A stretch of 56,735 bases of DNA from Actinoplanes couchii (GTDB taxonomy: Bacteria; Actinomycetota; Actinomycetes; Mycobacteriales; Micromonosporaceae), in contig NZ_BOMG01000089.1 in NCBI RefSeq assembly GCF_016862075.1, forward strand, positions 1-56,735, given 5' to 3'. Position numbers and translations under genes: made by a program. A model generated the notes under the pieces. It was given only the letters and a program-made list of their open reading frames with translations, did no database searches and was not told the DNA's origin. Positions 9,354 to 18,832 of the stretch are shown here, piece by piece; positions within the stretch are counted from its first letter, which is position 1, and each line of letters begins with the position of its first letter.

Positions 9354-10451
9354 GTGGACCCTCAAGCGCTCGTCGAGCAGCTAGCTCTCAACCCGTTGGA
9401 CCCGAAGGACCTGCTCTCGGCCTTCGGGTTGCCGGGTGTCCTGGCCATCCTCTTCGCCGAGACCGGCCTGCTGGTCGGCTTCTTCTTCCCCGGTGACTCC
9501 CTGTTGTTCCTGGCGGGTGTCGCGGCCTCCGAGGTGGCCAACTCGATCTTCGGTGAGGGTGCTCAGCTCTCCATCGTCGGCCTGCTGATCGGCGCGCCGC
9601 TCTGCGCCATCATCGGCGCGCAGCTCGGCCACTGGCTGGGTGCGAAGTACGGGCGCCGGATGTTCGACAAGCCGGAGTCGAAGCTCTTCAAGAAGGAGTA
9701 CGTCGAGAAGGCGGAGTACTACTTCGAGAAGTTCGGCCCGGCCAAGGCCGTGGTGCTGGCCCGCTTCATCCCGATCGTGCGGACGTTCCTCAACCCGGTC
9801 GCCGGCACCCTCGGCATGCCGGCCAAGCAGTTCTTCCTCTGGAACGTGGTCGGCGCCATCCTGTGGACCGACGGCATCATCCTGCTCGGCTACCTGCTGG
9901 CCGAGCAGATCTACGCCGCCATCGGCGACAAGATCGACCGCTACATCCTGCCGGTGGTCGTCCTGATCGTGCTGATCTCGGTGCTGCCGATCGGGATCGA
10001 GCTCCTGCGCGAGCGCAAGGCGAAGAAGAACGGCACGCTCACCGGGCCGGGTGTCGCCGAGTCGCTGGGCGCCGTCGCCATCGCGAGCCCGGCCGGGGTG
10101 GCCGACGCCGTCCACGAGGAGTTCCACCCGCACCACCAGAACCAGAACCAGCAGGAGCGGTACGACGAGGCGACCACCTTCCACCGGGCCGGTGACTACG
10201 GGCAGCCGCAGCAGCAACAGTCCGGTGTCTACGGGCAGGCCCCGCAGCAGCCGGGTGTCTACGGCCAGCAGCCCCAGCCGCAGCCGCAGCAACCGCAGCG
10301 GCAGGGCAACGTCTACGGGCAGCCGCAGCAGCCGGCCTACCCGCAGCAGGGGCACCAGCCGACCCCGCAGAGCTACCCGCCGCAGCAGCAGTGGCCCCAG
10401 CAGGAGTACGGCCAGCAGCAGCCGCAGCAGGAGTGGCCGTCGCGGGACTGA
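9354..10451 (+). CDS. DedA family membrane protein with Gln/Pro-rich tail
   Basis: Encodes 365 residues. Residues 1-220 or so are a DedA/VTT domain with several hydrophobic segments, the re-entrant motif ETGLLVGFFFPGDSLL and the basic signature VLARFIPIVRTFLNPVAG followed by NVVGAILW. DedA proteins are inner-membrane lipid flippases or transporters linked to undecaprenyl phosphate or aminophospholipid turnover. After the last membrane helix comes a basic stretch (LLRERKAKKNG) and a cytoplasmic tail of about 130 residues made mainly of Gln, Pro, Gly and Tyr (repeats like YGQPQQ). The GTG at 9354 lies 8 nt after TACCCT, suggesting leaderless initiation. The tail is unusual for DedA but such tails are common on actinobacterial membrane proteins. 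Confidence 0.88.
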   Translation: MDPQALVEQLALNPLDPKDLLSAFGLPGVLAILFAETGLLVGFFFPGDSLLFLAGVAASEVANSIFGEGAQLSIVGLLIGAPLCAIIGAQLGHWLGAKYGRRMFDKPESKLFKKEYVEKAEYYFEKFGPAKAVVLARFIPIVRTFLNPVAGTLGMPAKQFFLWNVVGAILWTDGIILLGYLLAEQIYAAIGDKIDRYILPVVVLIVLISVLPIGIELLRERKAKKNGTLTGPGVAESLGAVAIASPAGVADAVHEEFHPHHQNQNQQERYDEATTFHRAGDYGQPQQQQSGVYGQAPQQPGVYGQQPQPQPQQPQRQGNVYGQPQQPAYPQQGHQPTPQSYPPQQQWPQQEYGQQQPQQEWPSRD

Positions 10452-10464
10452 CCCGGGAGACACG

Positions 10465-10490
10465 AAAGGCCGGCCCTCGGGCCGGCCTTT
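10465..10490 (+). terminator. Hairpin terminator after the DedA gene
   Basis: AAAGGCCGGCCC at 10465-10476 pairs with GGGCCGGCCTTT at 10479-10490; in practice a 10-11 bp stem with a short loop, followed by TCTCG. It is 13 bp after the DedA stop. Confidence 0.75.
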
Positions 10491-10492
10491 TC

Positions 10493-10617
10493 TCGTATCC
10501 GCCTACACCGCTTGTCGTATCCGCCTACACCGTGCCGGCTTCTCGGCTTCGTCCACGCCCTGCCGGCTTCTCGGCTTCGTCCACGCCGTGCCGGCTTCTC
10601 GGCTTTCGTCTACACCG
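10493..10617. repeat. Two families of short direct repeats abutting the aldolase 3' end
   Basis: An 18-bp sequence (TCGTATCCGCCTACACCG) occurs at 10493-10510 and 10515-10532, 22 bp apart. It is followed at once by three tandem copies of a 28/29-bp unit beginning TGCCGGCTTCTCGGCTT (10533-10560, 10561-10588, 10589-10617). The third copy runs into the 3' end of the aldolase-like gene and contains its stop codon, and all units end in versions of the same CTACACCG/CCACGCCG motif. Confidence 0.85.
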
Positions 10618-11284
10618 TGACGCTGGTGGACCCGGACAGTCTCTCCAGGAACTCCTCCGGGCACTCCCGCAGGTCGTCCAGCCGGCCCGCCGACAGCGCC
10701 CGGTACGTCAGCGAAGCCGCTTCCTCCAGGTTGCGGGCCCGCTTGTGGGCGAGTTCGACGGAGTCACCCATCACCACGCAGCCGTGCTGACTGAGCACCA
10801 GGCAGTTGGTGCCGTCGGCGGCCATCGCGGCGGTCAGGGCGGCCAGCTCGGTGGTGCCCGGCAGCCGGAACGGCACGGTGGACACCCGCCGCAGGTAGAA
10901 GGCGTGATCGGTGGTCACGATCCGGATGCGTTCGCCGAGCGCGTCCAGCAACAACGCTGTCTGCGGGTGCAGATGCACCACGGCGTTCACGTCCGCCCTC
11001 GCCCGGTAGAGCGCGAGGTGCAGTGCCACTTCACTGGTCGGCTCGATCCGTGGCGGCAGGACACTCCCGACCACGGCCGGGCCCCCGTCGGCGATCCGGA
11101 CCGGTGCGAAGGTGTTGCGGCTGAGCCGATCCAGCCATGATCCGCTCGCGGTCACCCAGATGGCGTCCTCGCCGGGAATGCGGGCGGAGAGATTGCCGCC
11201 CGATCCACACACGAGGCCCGCCTGCACCACGTCGTAACCCACATGAGCGAGCTGGTCACGCAGGTCACCGGGGACGTAGTTCAC
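10610..11284 (-). CDS. Class II aldolase/adducin family protein
   Basis: Encodes 224 residues with the features of L-fuculose-phosphate-type class II aldolases: GSGGNLSAR near residue 28 for phosphate binding, the Glu in PTSEVALHLALYR, the zinc pair in VVHLHPQTA and the third His in SQHGCVVMG. The family cleaves sugar phosphates, or acts as epimerase or decarboxylase, using Zn2+; exact substrate cannot be read from sequence. The GTG start is preceded by GAGGAGG at 6 nt. No sugar kinase or transporter is adjacent, so the pathway is open. The 3' end overlaps a direct-repeat array. A 12-bp inverted repeat with an AT-rich loop lies 47-85 bp upstream. Confidence 0.85.
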   Translation of the reverse strand: MNYVPGDLRDQLAHVGYDVVQAGLVCGSGGNLSARIPGEDAIWVTASGSWLDRLSRNTFAPVRIADGGPAVVGSVLPPRIEPTSEVALHLALYRARADVNAVVHLHPQTALLLDALGERIRIVTTDHAFYLRRVSTVPFRLPGTTELAALTAAMAADGTNCLVLSQHGCVVMGDSVELAHKRARNLEEAASLTYRALSAGRLDDLRECPEEFLERLSGSTSVTV

Positions 11285-11330
11285 CCGTTCCTCCTCAGGT
11301 CCGCCGGCCGTCGCGGGGCCGGGGTCCTCC

Positions 11331-11369
11331 GCCTGGCGTCACGCCCCCATAAATTCAGTGACGCCAGGC
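11331..11369 (-). promoter_or_regulatory. 12-bp inverted repeat between arsR and the aldolase gene
   Basis: GCCTGGCGTCAC at 11331-11342 and its exact complement at 11358-11369, separated by 15 nt. Read on the minus strand the spacer is TGAATTTATGGGGGC, which contains a possible -10 (TTTATG). It may be the arsR terminator or an operator flanking the aldolase promoter; sequence alone does not decide. Confidence 0.5.
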
Positions 11370-11385
11370 ATTACCCGGTCGCGCT

Positions 11386-11763
11386 TCAGCGGGCCTTCTT
11401 CGTGGCCCGCTTCCGCGGCGGGGTGAGCAGGTCGGCGATGGTGGCGATTGCGGTCGGCACCAGCCGGTAGTACGCCCACACACCCCGCTTCTCCCGCTCG
11501 AGCAGACCAGCCTCGGTGAGGATCCGAAGGTGGTGACTAACAGTGGGCTGCGAAAGGCCCAGGGGGGCCGTCAGGTCGCAGACGCACGCCTCACCGTCCG
11601 TTGCGGACTGAATGAGGCTGAGCAGCCTTAGCCGGGCCGGGTCGGCGAGCGCCTTCAGCACTCCCGCCAGGCGCTCAGCGTCAGCGCGTTCAATTGGCTC
11701 GCCGGCAAGCGGCGAGATCTGAGGCATCGTCATTTCCGCCAACGCAGTTCCCACGATCTCCAT
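11386..11763 (-). CDS. ArsR-family transcriptional regulator
   Basis: Encodes 125 residues with the winged helix-turn-helix of ArsR/SmtB repressors: LKALADPARLRLLSLIQS, then CVCDLTAPLGLSQPTVSHHL (recognition helix) and LLEREKRGVWAYYRL (wing). The Cys-Val-Cys-Asp-Leu at the start of the DNA-binding helix is the alpha3 metalloid-binding motif of ArsR proteins that sense As(III)/Sb(III). No arsenic efflux pump or reductase is adjacent, so it is an orphan here and could autoregulate or act at a distance. Several starts are possible: ATG at 11763 (used), ATG at 11733, or the ATG of MPQISPLAG at 11727. The C-terminal tail is basic (PRKRATKKAR). Confidence 0.88.
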   Translation of the reverse strand: MEIVGTALAEMTMPQISPLAGEPIERADAERLAGVLKALADPARLRLLSLIQSATDGEACVCDLTAPLGLSQPTVSHHLRILTEAGLLEREKRGVWAYYRLVPTAIATIADLLTPPRKRATKKAR

Positions 11764-11786
11764 CCTTCCACCAACTGCATCGATTC

Positions 11787-11804
11787 TCCTGCATGTCAGC
11801 AGGA
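11787..11804 (-). promoter_or_regulatory. Candidate operator upstream of arsR
   Basis: Inverted repeat TCCTGC-N6-GCAGGA, 24 bp upstream of the arsR start. Position and dyad symmetry fit autoregulation by the ArsR protein, but it does not match a consensus I know, so this is inference. Confidence 0.35.
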
Positions 11805-11813
11805 ACGAACCGG

Positions 11814-12560
11814 CTAACTTTCAGGCCGTAAGGCCGACATCGATCGCCGAGACGGCCAACCCGACACCCTCATCGGGTCCACCGATCGTGCAACGACGAC
11901 TTCGGTCTCTGCCTCCTGCAACGCCTCAGTCGCCATCTGGTCGCTACCCATCCGTGTCGAGGTCTCGATCCCCGCTCTCGGGGTGAGCACGGCCACATTG
12001 CGAATTCGTCGATTCTTTCGAGCCACCGATCTCGGACGATGGCTCAGCACGGAACGCGTCGAGACCATCACGCCACACTGCGCGATCATCAGTTCGCCGC
12101 ACACCCCACGACCCGATGAAAGCACGACGCCACGCTGCGCGACGGACAATTCAGTGATGAATTTACCCAGGTCGTGCCGTGCTTCCATGACATCGAGCGT
12201 ACTGGCTGTACAAAAACCGGAATCTTTCGCCCCGCCAGGGCGGAACGGAACTATTGACGCACGGCTTTGCCCGGCTCTGTAAAGAACCTTTACCGATCCC
12301 CCGGTCGGTCTCGCCCCATCCTCGGACCATAGACGCTGCTCAAAGCAGGTAATGCCCGAAGGTTACCCGCGCCATGCTCGGGATCACCTGGTAGGTGCGC
12401 TGTGAAGAGGCTGTGAACCGACGGAATGACCTTTGTCCGTACGGGGTGGAAACACGCACCGTACGGCCGATCTCGATCTATCCGGACAGCCGATCGAGTG
12501 ACACCGCCAGAAACGGACCGTACCCGTTCGAGTGACCCACAGTCGTCGATACGGAACCGC
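11814..12560. other. Gene-poor stretch with one weak open frame
   Basis: No gene is convincing here. A 124-codon minus-strand frame (12188 to 11814, MEARHDLGKFITELS...) is open, but its third-position GC is clearly lower than in neighbouring genes, it has no ribosome binding site and I recognise no domain. It contains an internal similarity (SVAQRGVVLSS versus IAQCGVMVST) that reflects a short imperfect DNA duplication around 12070-12150. Base composition is less GC-rich than average. The stretch 12290-12560 shows no coding signal. Confidence 0.4.
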
Positions 12561-13289
12561 TCACTCGTGCGGTCGTGACCAGTACTCGTCTTCCTGGCCG
12601 GGCGCCGACTTCGGCAGAACCGCCGGATGTGAGAACTGATCGGGTTCGGACCCGCCGGTAACAAAAGGCTTCGTTTGTGGGGCAGCCCACTCCGACTGGC
12701 TCGGCGGTGCCACGAATTGGCCGGGTGCCAAAAAGGCCGGCGCGCTCGCGAAATATTCTCGCGGCGCCACCATGAGAAGCGCTCCCACCACGAGGTAACC
12801 CACCACCTGAGCAATCGCCACCGCGAAGTTCAGCGTGATCCAGCCGGACGGGTACGCCTGATCAAGCGCCTCCGCGATCGAGCCGGACACCGGGTCACCG
12901 GCCCGCTGAACGGCCAGAATGCCCAACGTCCCCAACCCGGTCACCAGACCGAGCGCGCACACGCCCACCGCGATCAGGCGGGCCGAGCGGCTGCCCCGGC
13001 GCAGAGCGGCGCCGAGGACGACGAAAAGGGCTACGAACAGCAGGGCCAGAACCGGGGCCAGCGCCCCGACCAGCCAGATCACCGTGACGTAATTCTCCGC
13101 CGCGGTCGAACCCGAAGTGGCGTCCCGAAACCGGCTCACTACACCCGGAGTGACCGCGACCATGCTGATCGCGTAGGTCAGACCGGCGGCGGCCATGGCC
13201 CAGAGCAGGGCAACCGCGGTCGTGACGGCAGCCGGGCGGCGGGCCGCGATCGGCGCTGCGACAGGCGGCTGCTGGACGGCGTACGACAT
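12561..13289 (-). CDS. Four-helix membrane protein with Pro-rich C-terminus
   Basis: Encodes 242 residues. A short Pro/Ala N-terminus (MSYAVQQPPVAAPIAARRP) is followed by about four hydrophobic segments (for example VALLWAMAAAGLTYAI, WLVGALAPVLALLFVALFVV, LIAVGVCALGLVTGLG and VVGYLVVGALLMVAP), then a soluble Pro/Ser-rich tail. The ATG at 13289 has GGGAG just upstream; the open frame extends further but without a signal. I do not recognise a named family; such proteins are common in the Micromonosporaceae. It lies downstream, on the same strand, of a related-looking membrane protein with a repeat tail and is separated from it by a tandem hairpin array. Confidence 0.75.
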   Translation of the reverse strand: MSYAVQQPPVAAPIAARRPAAVTTAVALLWAMAAAGLTYAISMVAVTPGVVSRFRDATSGSTAAENYVTVIWLVGALAPVLALLFVALFVVLGAALRRGSRSARLIAVGVCALGLVTGLGTLGILAVQRAGDPVSGSIAEALDQAYPSGWITLNFAVAIAQVVGYLVVGALLMVAPREYFASAPAFLAPGQFVAPPSQSEWAAPQTKPFVTGGSEPDQFSHPAVLPKSAPGQEDEYWSRPHE

Positions 13290-13380
13290 CGATGGCTCCC
13301 GCGGGTTCGGCTGGCAAGAACCTATCGCGTACCGGCTGCGGAAGTGGCCGGACCGGCCCACCTCACGAATGGACCGGTCC

Positions 13381-13812
13381 GAAATCGATCAGCCAGGACG
13401 CCCCGACTCCCCACCGACCGACAACATCATCGACCGGCCAGCGGCACCATTGGCACGCCCGCAAGTCGATCAGGCGGGGCACCCTGGCTCCCCACCGACC
13501 GACGGCATCACCTAACGGCCAGCGGGTCCACAAGTCGATCAGGCGGAACGCCCCGACTCCCCATCGCCGAGGGCATCACCGATCGGCGAGCGGCGCGTCC
13601 GCAAATCGATCAAGCGGAACGCCCTGCCTGCCTACCGGCCGACGGCCTCACCGATTGCCGAGCGGCACCACCGGCGGGTCCGCGAATCGATCAGGCGGGA
13701 CCTCCCGCCTGCCCACCGGCTGGCAGCGTCACCGATCGGCCGACAACACCGATTGGCGAGCGGCACCACCGGCGGGTCCGCGAATCGATCAGGCGGGGCG
13801 TCCCGCCTGCCT
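13381..13812. repeat. Six-copy imperfect tandem array, 69-98 bp period
   Basis: Six copies share the core AATCGATCAGGCGGR followed by a C-rich segment and CACCGATCGGC-like sequence. The TCGATCAG anchors are at 13385, 13466, 13535, 13606, 13687 and 13785, giving spacings of 81, 69, 71, 81 and 98 bp. Copies 5 and 6 form hairpins: AGGCGGGA/TCCCGCCT with a 2-nt loop (13693-13710) and AGGCGGG/CCCGCCT with a 4-nt loop (13791-13808). Copies 1-4 carry degenerate versions. The array fills most of the 537 bp between two minus-strand membrane protein genes and has no convincing coding frame. It may act as a series of weak terminators or RNA-stability elements. Confidence 0.85.
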
Positions 13813-13826
13813 ATCGGCTGGCAGTG

Positions 13827-15581
13827 TCACCGATCGGCCGGTGGCGTCACTGGCGGGTCAGCGGGAGGAGTGGACGGTCCGGCCGGGTCCGCGGCAGGAG
13901 TCGCGGATGGCCCGGACGAATCCACGGAGGGAGTGGCGGGCGGGTCGGCCGGAGCCGCGGGATGAGTGGCGGGCGGAGCCGCGGGATGAGTGGTGGGCGG
14001 AGCCGCGGGAGGCTGGGCCGCCCACGGGTCACTGGCCGGCTCCGGAGAGGAGGGCCCCGCGGGAGAGGTGGGCGCGGCCGCTTCGGCAGCCCTGACCGCA
14101 TCCGCCGACGAAGACGGCGAAGAGGGTGAGGCCGGCGAGGACAGCCCCGACGGTGAGGCCGGCGAGGACAGCCCGGACTGCGCGGCCGGCGAGGAGAACC
14201 CGGACTGCGCGGCCGGGGACGAGAACCCGGACGGGCCGGCCGGAGAGGCCGGTGCGGACGGCCCGGACGGCGAGATGGGCGCCGGCGGGGCGAACGGTGA
14301 CGGCGAGGCCGGGAACGGCTGCTGCGCGGATGCCCACGGGTCACTTGTCGGCTCGGTCGACGGCGGCGTGGACGCCCACGGGTCGCTGGTCGGCTCGGAT
14401 GACGGCGGTGCGGGTGGCACCGACGACACCGGCGGAACCGGCGCCGGAGTGGGGTCCGGCTGCGCCGCCCACGGGTCGCTGGTCGGTTCCGGAGCGGACT
14501 GCGGCGCCCCGGAGACCGGAATGCCGTGCGGCGGGGTGCCGGTGGCGCCGTAGGGCTGGTTACCGGTCACGCCGTAGGGCAGCGTGCCGCTTCCCGGAGC
14601 CGGAGTGCCGGCCTGACCCGGGTACGGCGGCAGTCCGGGAGCGGGCTCGCCGGGACGTCCGTACTGATCGGGTGTACCGAGGTGGCTGGTCGCACCGGGC
14701 TGCCCCGGGTAGGGCGGGTAGGCGGCCTGCGGATACCCCGGCTGGCCCTGCGCCCCCGGGTACCCCGGCTGCGCGGGATCGCCGGGCTGTCCCGGGTAGC
14801 CGGGCTGCCCTGGGTAACCAGGCTGCGCGGGGTTACCGGGCTGCCCCGGGTAACCAGGCTGCGCGGGGTTACCGGGCTGCCCCGGATAGCCGGACTGCGC
14901 GGGATTGCCGGGCTGCCCCGGGTACCCGGGCTGACCCGGGTAGGGCTGTGCGCCGTATCCGGGCTGCCCCGGGTAGCCGGGCTGGCCCGGGTACTGCGGG
15001 TAGGGCATCGCCGGGTTCCACGCCACCGGCCGGCGGAAGTATGCGTTCGACGCCGGCAGCGCCAGCAGGATGATCGCGCCGAGCAGGGCCAGCACGACGA
15101 TCACCGAGGTGGCGGTGCCGGCGGCGTCGTACCACCCGGGAAGGGAGGATTCGAGCTGTGCCTCGTCGAAGCCGCTCGACGTGGTGTTCCCGGCGAGGGT
15201 GCCGGCCGCGGTGCCGCCCAGTCCGAGCGAGTTGCAGCACAGGCCCAGGCCGCCGAAGACCCAGGTGGTGACCCGGGATCCGTTCTTGCCCAGGTTGTTG
15301 AAGATCGCCAGCACGACGAGCACGATCGCGATCAGCGCGTAGACGATCGCGGTACCGACCAGCACGAAACTGATGACCGAGTGCAGGTCGTCGCCGAGCT
15401 CGTCGGCGTCGGCGCCACCCATCTGCATGTACGCGTCGGTCATCGGGTCCATGATCTGCAGCACCAGGACAGCGTTCACCAGCTGCACACCGGCGATCAC
15501 GAACAGCAATATGGTCGAGAAGGTCACCGTCAGCGGCCGTCTCGGGGCCGAGTCGGGGACCTGATATGTCGGTACGGTCAC
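13827..15581 (-). CDS. Membrane protein with long collagen-like and Pro/Ser-rich tail
   Basis: Encodes 584 residues. The first 215 contain about four hydrophobic segments (for example FSTILLFVIAGVQLVNAVLV, FVLVGTAIVYALIAIVLVVL and VIVVLALLGAIILLALP) with a CC pair in GLCCNSLGLGG. The rest is low complexity: PGQPGYPGQPG repeats from about residue 216 to 310, then Pro/Ser/Ala sequence in which SDPWA recurs at least four times (EPTSDPWA, EPASDPWA). The GTG at 15581 is preceded by GGAGGG at 5 nt, so I use it instead of the upstream TTG. The tail is probably cytoplasmic and disordered. No enzyme motif is visible; function unknown. Confidence 0.75.
   Translation of the reverse strand: MTVPTYQVPDSAPRRPLTVTFSTILLFVIAGVQLVNAVLVLQIMDPMTDAYMQMGGADADELGDDLHSVISFVLVGTAIVYALIAIVLVVLAIFNNLGKNGSRVTTWVFGGLGLCCNSLGLGGTAAGTLAGNTTSSGFDEAQLESSLPGWYDAAGTATSVIVVLALLGAIILLALPASNAYFRRPVAWNPAMPYPQYPGQPGYPGQPGYGAQPYPGQPGYPGQPGNPAQSGYPGQPGNPAQPGYPGQPGNPAQPGYPGQPGYPGQPGDPAQPGYPGAQGQPGYPQAAYPPYPGQPGATSHLGTPDQYGRPGEPAPGLPPYPGQAGTPAPGSGTLPYGVTGNQPYGATGTPPHGIPVSGAPQSAPEPTSDPWAAQPDPTPAPVPPVSSVPPAPPSSEPTSDPWASTPPSTEPTSDPWASAQQPFPASPSPFAPPAPISPSGPSAPASPAGPSGFSSPAAQSGFSSPAAQSGLSSPASPSGLSSPASPSSPSSSADAVRAAEAAAPTSPAGPSSPEPASDPWAAQPPAAPPTTHPAAPPATHPAAPADPPATPSVDSSGPSATPAADPAGPSTPPADPPVTPPADR
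14705..15000 (-). repeat. Coding minisatellite of PGQPGYPGQPG-type repeats
   Basis: Inside the preceding gene, a DNA repeat encodes Gly-Tyr-Pro-Gly-Gln-Pro units; a 12-residue (36-bp) version, GYPGQPGNPAQP, is repeated several times in tandem with near identity. The Gly-X-Y periodicity is collagen-like, but runs of GXY are interrupted. Confidence 0.8.
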
Positions 15582-15928
15582 AGTGCCCTCCAATGGATCA
15601 ATTCACGGTATCTGTCGCACGCCAGATCCCGCGACCGCGCCTCACGGTTGGCGACGATGTGGAAACATCGGGCGACGATGACCCCAAATGCCCGCAAAAC
15701 GTCGCCCGTTCGGGTGGCGTCACGCTGGACGACGGCCCCTAAACTTCGATGTGTGGCGCCTACCTGGAAGCAGCCAGCTCCAGTGGCACGCCGTGCCCGC
15801 ACGAGTCGCCCGCCCCGCGCACACCGTTCCGGGGCCGAGGCAGACCAGCGGACGGCGCCACGCCGATCACGCAGGCCGCGTGACCACACCGCGGCCGCCC
15901 CAGACCTGACAAGGACCGGTGAGTCCCC
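15582..15928. other. 347-bp intergenic region between divergent genes
   Basis: Upstream region of both the minus-strand repeat-tail membrane protein and the plus-strand 58-residue gene. It contains a direct repeat of GCGACGATG around 15650-15685 and, further on, TAAACT at 15740-15745 followed 7 nt later by GTG at 15753. That would fit a leaderless start, but the frame there has poor codon bias and overlaps the better-supported gene at 15929. I see no other gene. Confidence 0.4.
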
Positions 15929-16105
15929 ATGCCCCACGCCGACACTCTCGACGTCGTGCACCACGACGACACCAGGACGCGCTTCACCGACGTCCGGTAC
16001 GAACTGCACCGCAACGGCATCCGGATCTGGTCCGCGGAGGGCGAGCACGCCTTCACGGATGTGCTGATGACACAGGCCTACCGGCACAGAGACGCGGACA
16101 AGTAA
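15929..16105 (+). CDS. 58-residue hypothetical protein
   Basis: ATG start, 58 codons, TAA stop. Product begins MPHADTLDVVHHDDTRTRF, continues with an alternating strand-like segment (YELHRNGIRIWSAEGEHAF) and ends in a charged helix; it is His- and Asp-rich with no membrane segment. Third positions are mostly G or C, supporting a real gene. It shares the strong bidirectional terminator at 16115-16148 with clpB. I do not recognise the family. Confidence 0.55.
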   Translation: MPHADTLDVVHHDDTRTRFTDVRYELHRNGIRIWSAEGEHAFTDVLMTQAYRHRDADK

Positions 16106-16114
16106 AACTTGTAA

Positions 16115-16148
16115 AAGAAGGCCCCCTGCACGAGCAGGGGGCCTTCTT
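16115..16148. terminator. Bidirectional terminator between the 58-residue gene and clpB
   Basis: Perfect 15-bp stem, AAGAAGGCCCCCTGC at 16115-16129 and its complement at 16134-16148, loop ACGA. Left flank is A-rich and right flank T-rich, so it works as an intrinsic terminator in both directions for the two convergent genes. Confidence 0.92.
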
Positions 16149-16152
16149 TCTG

Positions 16153-18741
<2,589 letters not shown>

Positions 18742-18773
18742 GGACTCCCCTGTGAGGCCAACTGATGTGCAGA

Positions 18774-18794
18774 CTTGAGCGTAGCGCGCTCAAC
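18774..18794 (-). promoter_or_regulatory. HAIR box (HspR operator) upstream of clpB
   Basis: CTTGAGC-N7-GCTCAAC, matching the HspR-associated inverted repeat consensus CTTGAGT-N7-ACTCAAG in most positions of both half sites. It is 33 bp before the clpB start and 38 bp before the divergent MFS gene, so bound HspR could affect both. Its target identity is supported by the hspR gene in this window. Confidence 0.85.
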
Positions 18795-18832
18795 TTTAGC
18801 GCGCGGGGTCGAGTCGCCGTAACGTACGCATC

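Noticed and set aside
6693..9365. 890-codon minus-strand open frame opposite pnkp
   Set aside because: Antisense to Pnkp, whose motifs are complete; composition is that of a shadow frame.
11814..12188. 124-codon minus-strand hypothetical gene
   Set aside because: Low third-position GC, no ribosome site, no domain; kept only as a note in the gene-poor stretch.
13381..13812. CRISPR array
   Set aside because: Copies are imperfect over their whole length, period varies from 69 to 98 bp, there are no unique spacers of constant length and no cas genes.
12675..14129. 484-codon plus-strand open frame running through the tandem hairpin array
   Set aside because: Its repetitive sequence simply reflects the DNA repeats; no start signal, and it is antisense to two membrane protein genes.
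15753..16067. Leaderless gene starting GTG at 15753 after TAAACT
   Set aside because: Codon bias is poor, the product is Arg/Pro/Thr-rich without structure, and it overlaps the better-supported 58-codon gene in another frame.
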